Assembly (NCBI GenBank): GCA_030533445.1
Contig: CM060080.1
Coordinates: forward strand, 6,552,052-6,616,051
Direction: 5' to 3'
DNA length: 64,000 nt
DNA from: Cyprinodon diabolis
Taxonomy: Eukaryota > Chordata > Actinopteri > Cyprinodontiformes > Cyprinodontidae
Part shown: in pieces, positions 61,464 to 64,000 of the stretch
Numbering within the stretch: the stretch's first letter is position 1
Layout: each line of letters begins with the position of its first letter
Position numbers and translations under genes: made by a program
Notes under the pieces: model-generated
What the model saw: only the letters and a program-made list of their open reading frames with translations
The model's database searches: none
What the model was told of the DNA's origin: nothing

Positions 61464-62546
61464 TTTAGGCCTACTTTTGGTTTTGTATTTTTTCCAGTTT
61501 TCTGTTCTCATAAGTTTAGCACTTCTTTTTGTAATATTAATGTAATATTTTAATAAAAAAAGTTATTCTGATTAGCATTGTCCATGCAACAATTAAATCT
61601 AATCATTGTTAAAGTATTTGGTAAAATGGTTTCCTTTATCAGCTTGAAAAATCACCACTGAACAAAGAGGTATTCATAAACACCACTCAAAGGCCTCACC
61701 TCACCCTATGGTTCCTCCATCCTCAACTCTTGAGGCCCCTACTTGTCCTCACTGGCTTTATCTTTCAGTTGTATAATTGGGTGCCTCTTTGGAAAAGGAA
61801 AGGTGTTAAGCAGGGGGAATTCCCATAATGCTCTTTTACTGGGAGTTGGCACAATGGGGACTAATTGGTTCCTATTAGACAGTGGTACAGCTGGAGGGAG
61901 ACGCTTGAAGCCTCTAAAGGAGGTAGACCGTTTTGCTATATTGAGTCTGCGCAATTTAAAAAAAAAGAAAAAAATGTGTTGTTATGTTGCTTTGTTTTTT
62001 TTTGTCTTTGAAGGAATGATAAAAAAACAAGCTGTTTGCATCTCCGAAGGATGAAAAATAACCCTGGTTTGAGTCATTAGGTTCATATATTTGCAAAACA
62101 GATTAATTCAAGGAACATATACCCCTCTATCCCCTTTTAAAATCAACATAGTACATTTGAGTGCATTTCAGATGCTCTAAATTCAGTTCCTTTAGAGTGG
62201 AGCACAATAAGAAACTAGAAAACTCATACATCTGAATTTAAATGCTCTCTCCTATCTATTTGACTTAAGAGCAACATATATTTTGTTCCAACCAGTTTTT
62301 TCTAGTAAGCCTTGATATGCTTTTCCTCATATATAAAATGTATAGGGACAAAAACATGCGGCGGTACGTTGAGTGCCAAAGCCAAAAGTAGAAAAATAAA
62401 AAAAAATTGTGAAGGGATTCGGGAGTGCTCATACTTTACACTTTTCTTCACCGTGAGAATTTGCAGCAGCCAAGCAAACTTTCAAACGTTTTAAATTCTC
62501 CATAAAAATCTAAAAAAACAAAAAAACTGATGCCTCATTACAATTA
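61464..62546. other. right flank of the array, unassigned
   Basis: AT-rich single-copy-looking sequence starting TTTAGGCC. No supportable gene or element was found. The junction is abrupt. Confidence 0.4.
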
Positions 62547-62548
62547 TA

Positions 62549-62767
62549 CGGAAGAGGATTAGGGCCACTGAAAAAAAAAAAAGTTAACTGATTTTTAAAT
62601 TTTATTTCAGTTTAACATGGGAAAAAAGTCCCAAAATTCTGACAATAAAAACAGTCAGAATTCTGAGAAAAAAGTCAGAATTCTGACTTTTTTCCCATAC
62701 TATACTGAAATAAAATAAAAAAAAATCAGTTATATATTTTTTTTTCAGTGGCCCTAATCCTCTTCCG
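62549..62767. mobile_element. palindromic foldback MITE, copy 2
   Basis: Same family as 276-479: ends CGGAAGAGGATTAGGGCC and the complement, arms with GTTAACTGATTTTT and TTTCAGTTTAACATGGG, centre GTCAGAATTCTGAC. TA lies on both sides (62547-62548 and 62768-62769). Compared with copy 1 it has ~15 bp more in the centre, including a third AGAATTCTGA-type stretch. Confidence 0.78.
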
Positions 62768-62804
62768 TACAATGAAATGTTGCTCTATTCATTTATTTAT
62801 GAGG

Positions 62805-62985
62805 TATTTAAGGCGCTAGTGGCTGTTTTTTATACAGTGGGCTGACAGGAAAGGAGGTATGAGAGAGGGGGAGACATAAGGCAAATGACCACAGGTCGGA
62901 TCCAGACCCGGGTTGGCCACGTCACGGACTAAAGCCTCGGTATATATGTTGTGCGCGGCACGCTAACCACTGGACCACCGAAGCA
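62805..62985 (-). mobile_element. tRNA-derived SINE
   Basis: On the minus strand the head reads GGTGGTCCAGTGGTTAGCG, fitting the A-box consensus. It is followed ~50 nt later by CGGGTCTGGATCCGAC, a B-box with a few mismatches, then a body and the tail phrase TTCCTGTCAGCCCACTG. These are the internal pol III promoter boxes of a tRNA-derived SINE. The body is familiar from many teleost genomes, but the family name is not certain. Confidence 0.65.
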
Positions 62986-63242
62986 AACCCATGTTGGTCT
63001 ATTCATTTAATTTAACCCCTTGAGCTCTAGAGTTTATAGAGCAATTTTTGTCTGAAGTTAAAGTGGAAATGTAACAATAATTATTAGTAAGGCACAAAGT
63101 TATTAAATATTTTCAAGTTGAACCACAATTGTAAATCTCATAATTACTGATAGGTGATAAACCAGAGAAAAAAATAAAAATCTTCTTGCCTAATGTTTTT
63201 TATTTAATTAACAGTGCAAAATTTTTGTTAAAGCTTTAGACT
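62986..63242. other. unassigned AT-rich spacer
   Basis: No gene or recognised element is seen between the SINE and the RecQ-helicase-bearing element. Confidence 0.3.
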
Positions 63243-63250
63243 GTATAGAT

Positions 63251-63779
63251 CTAGCCTCGTGAGACCATCCTGATCTCGCGAGCTTTCAAGGTTTCATTCG
63301 CAGATCAGTCTGGAGACTCTCCGTTAATCAAAATGTAGAGCCGTTCACCAAACGAACGTCCAATCAGCGTTGGCTTTGAGGCGGGTTGAGGTGTGACGCA
63401 ACAAGAAGCGCGACAGTTCAGTCTAAAGAACACGGCGGCTTCAGCCGATGAAACTAGCGTTAGCGTGGCTATCGAGCAAGTTTTATCGGAATTACAGAGT
63501 ATTTCTTCACTGAAAGAAGAACAAAACACTGCTCTGGAGACTTTTCTCAGAGGAAAAGATGTTTTTGCTCTTCTCCCGACTGGTTTCGGCAAGAGTAGCC
63601 TGGCTTGTGGTTGTGTTTTCGTCGTCGGTCTGTTAGTACGTCATATGCTTCGTCTATCACCAACATAGGCCAATCAGCTAACCAGTATTTTCGCCCCTTC
63701 CCAAAATTACATAAACAGAAGGTTTCCAGATGGATTTGCTCTGCATATTCATCTGGCGGAGTCAGGTTAGTATACATCC
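63251..63779 (+). mobile_element. RecQ-helicase-bearing element, copy 2
   Basis: Flanked by GTATAGAT (63243-63250) and GTATACAT (63780-63787), an 8-bp duplication with one mismatch. The ends and interior match copy 1 at 6258-6713 but are more complete, with ~50 bp more in the coding part and ~26 bp more after Walker A. Two insertions with separate duplications show a repeated, mobile unit and not a host gene. Confidence 0.72.
63432..63668 (+). pseudogene. RecQ-like DNA helicase, N-terminal fragment (copy 2)
   Basis: An open frame gives an acidic start (ADETSVSVAIEQVLSEL), a Q-rich segment (SLKEEQNTALETFLRG) and the ATP-binding Walker A motif LLPTGFGKS near residue 55, the layout of the first RecQ-type helicase motifs. 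The family start codon is lost: ATG in copy 1 (6506) is ACG here (63432-63434). Beyond Walker A the frame runs into unrelated hydrophobic residues and stops at 63668, so the DEAH box and other helicase motifs are missing. It cannot encode a working helicase. Confidence 0.68.
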
Positions 63780-63787
63780 ACATCCAC

Positions 63788-64000
63788 ACAGAAAATTTGG
63801 ACTGAATCGGTTGAAGCATATTTGTTCCATAAAGGTTTAAGTGGACAGTGTGGGAGGCCAACATGTGATTTGGAAATTTGTCTGTTTCGGCATAGGTGCA
63901 CCTCAGAATCAATTGAATGTTTTGGTCTAAAATTAGAAATGGCTATTTACTAAAAATTACTTGTCTTTGTCTTTAATGAAGGGAAGAGGAGCCTACTTCT
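63788..64000. other. unassigned sequence to window end
   Basis: No feature was recognised in this short terminal stretch. Confidence 0.3.

Noticed and set aside
62930..62985. A genuine tRNA gene
   Set aside because: The A-box and B-box fit, but no complete cloverleaf can be drawn, and the sequence continues into a SINE body and tail.
63393..63668. A host RecQ helicase gene entering the window
   Set aside because: The fragment lies between inverted-type ends with 8-bp duplications, has a second truncated copy at 6258-6713, lost its start codon and ends just after Walker A.

Overview
The window looks like intergenic or intronic DNA of a ray-finned fish (teleost). The evidence is a set of repeats with teleost character: three copies of one L2-type LINE with an (ATTGA)n-like tail, hAT-type elements with 8-bp target-site duplications, tRNA-derived SINEs, TA-flanked foldback MITEs, and an element carrying the start of a RecQ-like helicase. 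I find no host protein gene that I can support. Every reading frame of notable length is a decayed transposon frame or a by-product of repeats. The species cannot be fixed from sequence alone.

Layout. (1) Positions 1-19,741 are a mosaic of old, often nested insertions. They include a palindromic MITE (276-479); L2 copy 1 (751-2910, minus strand, reverse-transcriptase domain largely readable); a three-level nest at 5,897-7,013 (RecQ-helicase element inside a hAT inside a SINE-like repeat); a hAT at 7,903-8,470; a hAT at 10,544-13,424 that swallowed L2 copy 2; a SINE-like repeat at 13,537-15,082 split by a transposon with GC-rich inverted ends; an L2 tail (16,234-16,958); and a SINE split by a MITE (18,601-19,112). 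(2) Positions 19,742-61,463 (41.7 kb, 65% of the window) are one uninterrupted head-to-tail array of 13 units of about 3.1-3.4 kb. (3) Positions 61,464-64,000 return to ordinary sequence with a second palindromic MITE, a tRNA-derived SINE and a second RecQ-helicase element.

The array is the main result. Each unit has the same order of parts: zero to three 66-bp hairpin modules beginning with GGGGGGCCAC; a (TTA)n stretch; a CpG-dense head; an internal ~925-bp-lag duplication; a ~295-bp tandem sub-repeat; two to five 51-bp modules built around the hairpin GGCGGGC-GGA-GCCCGCC; and a 3' tail with GTGGCCCCCC (the exact inverse of the start), an 8-bp-stem hairpin and a terminal CTAG. The outer flanks are T on both sides. 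Subterminal inverted repeats, internal tandem repeats, a 3' stem-loop and T|T flanks are the layout of non-autonomous Helentron-type rolling-circle elements, so I propose a tandemly amplified Helentron-like element. Unit relationships show higher-order structure: units 7-8 recur as 10-11 with exactly 9,653 bp lag and no length change, unit 1 matches unit 4, unit 2 matches unit 12 (31,988 bp apart), and unit 9 matches unit 13.

No tools were available. Identity statements rest on reading aligned stretches, equal lengths and diagnostic variants, not on computed alignments. Family names without a library match are marked as inference.
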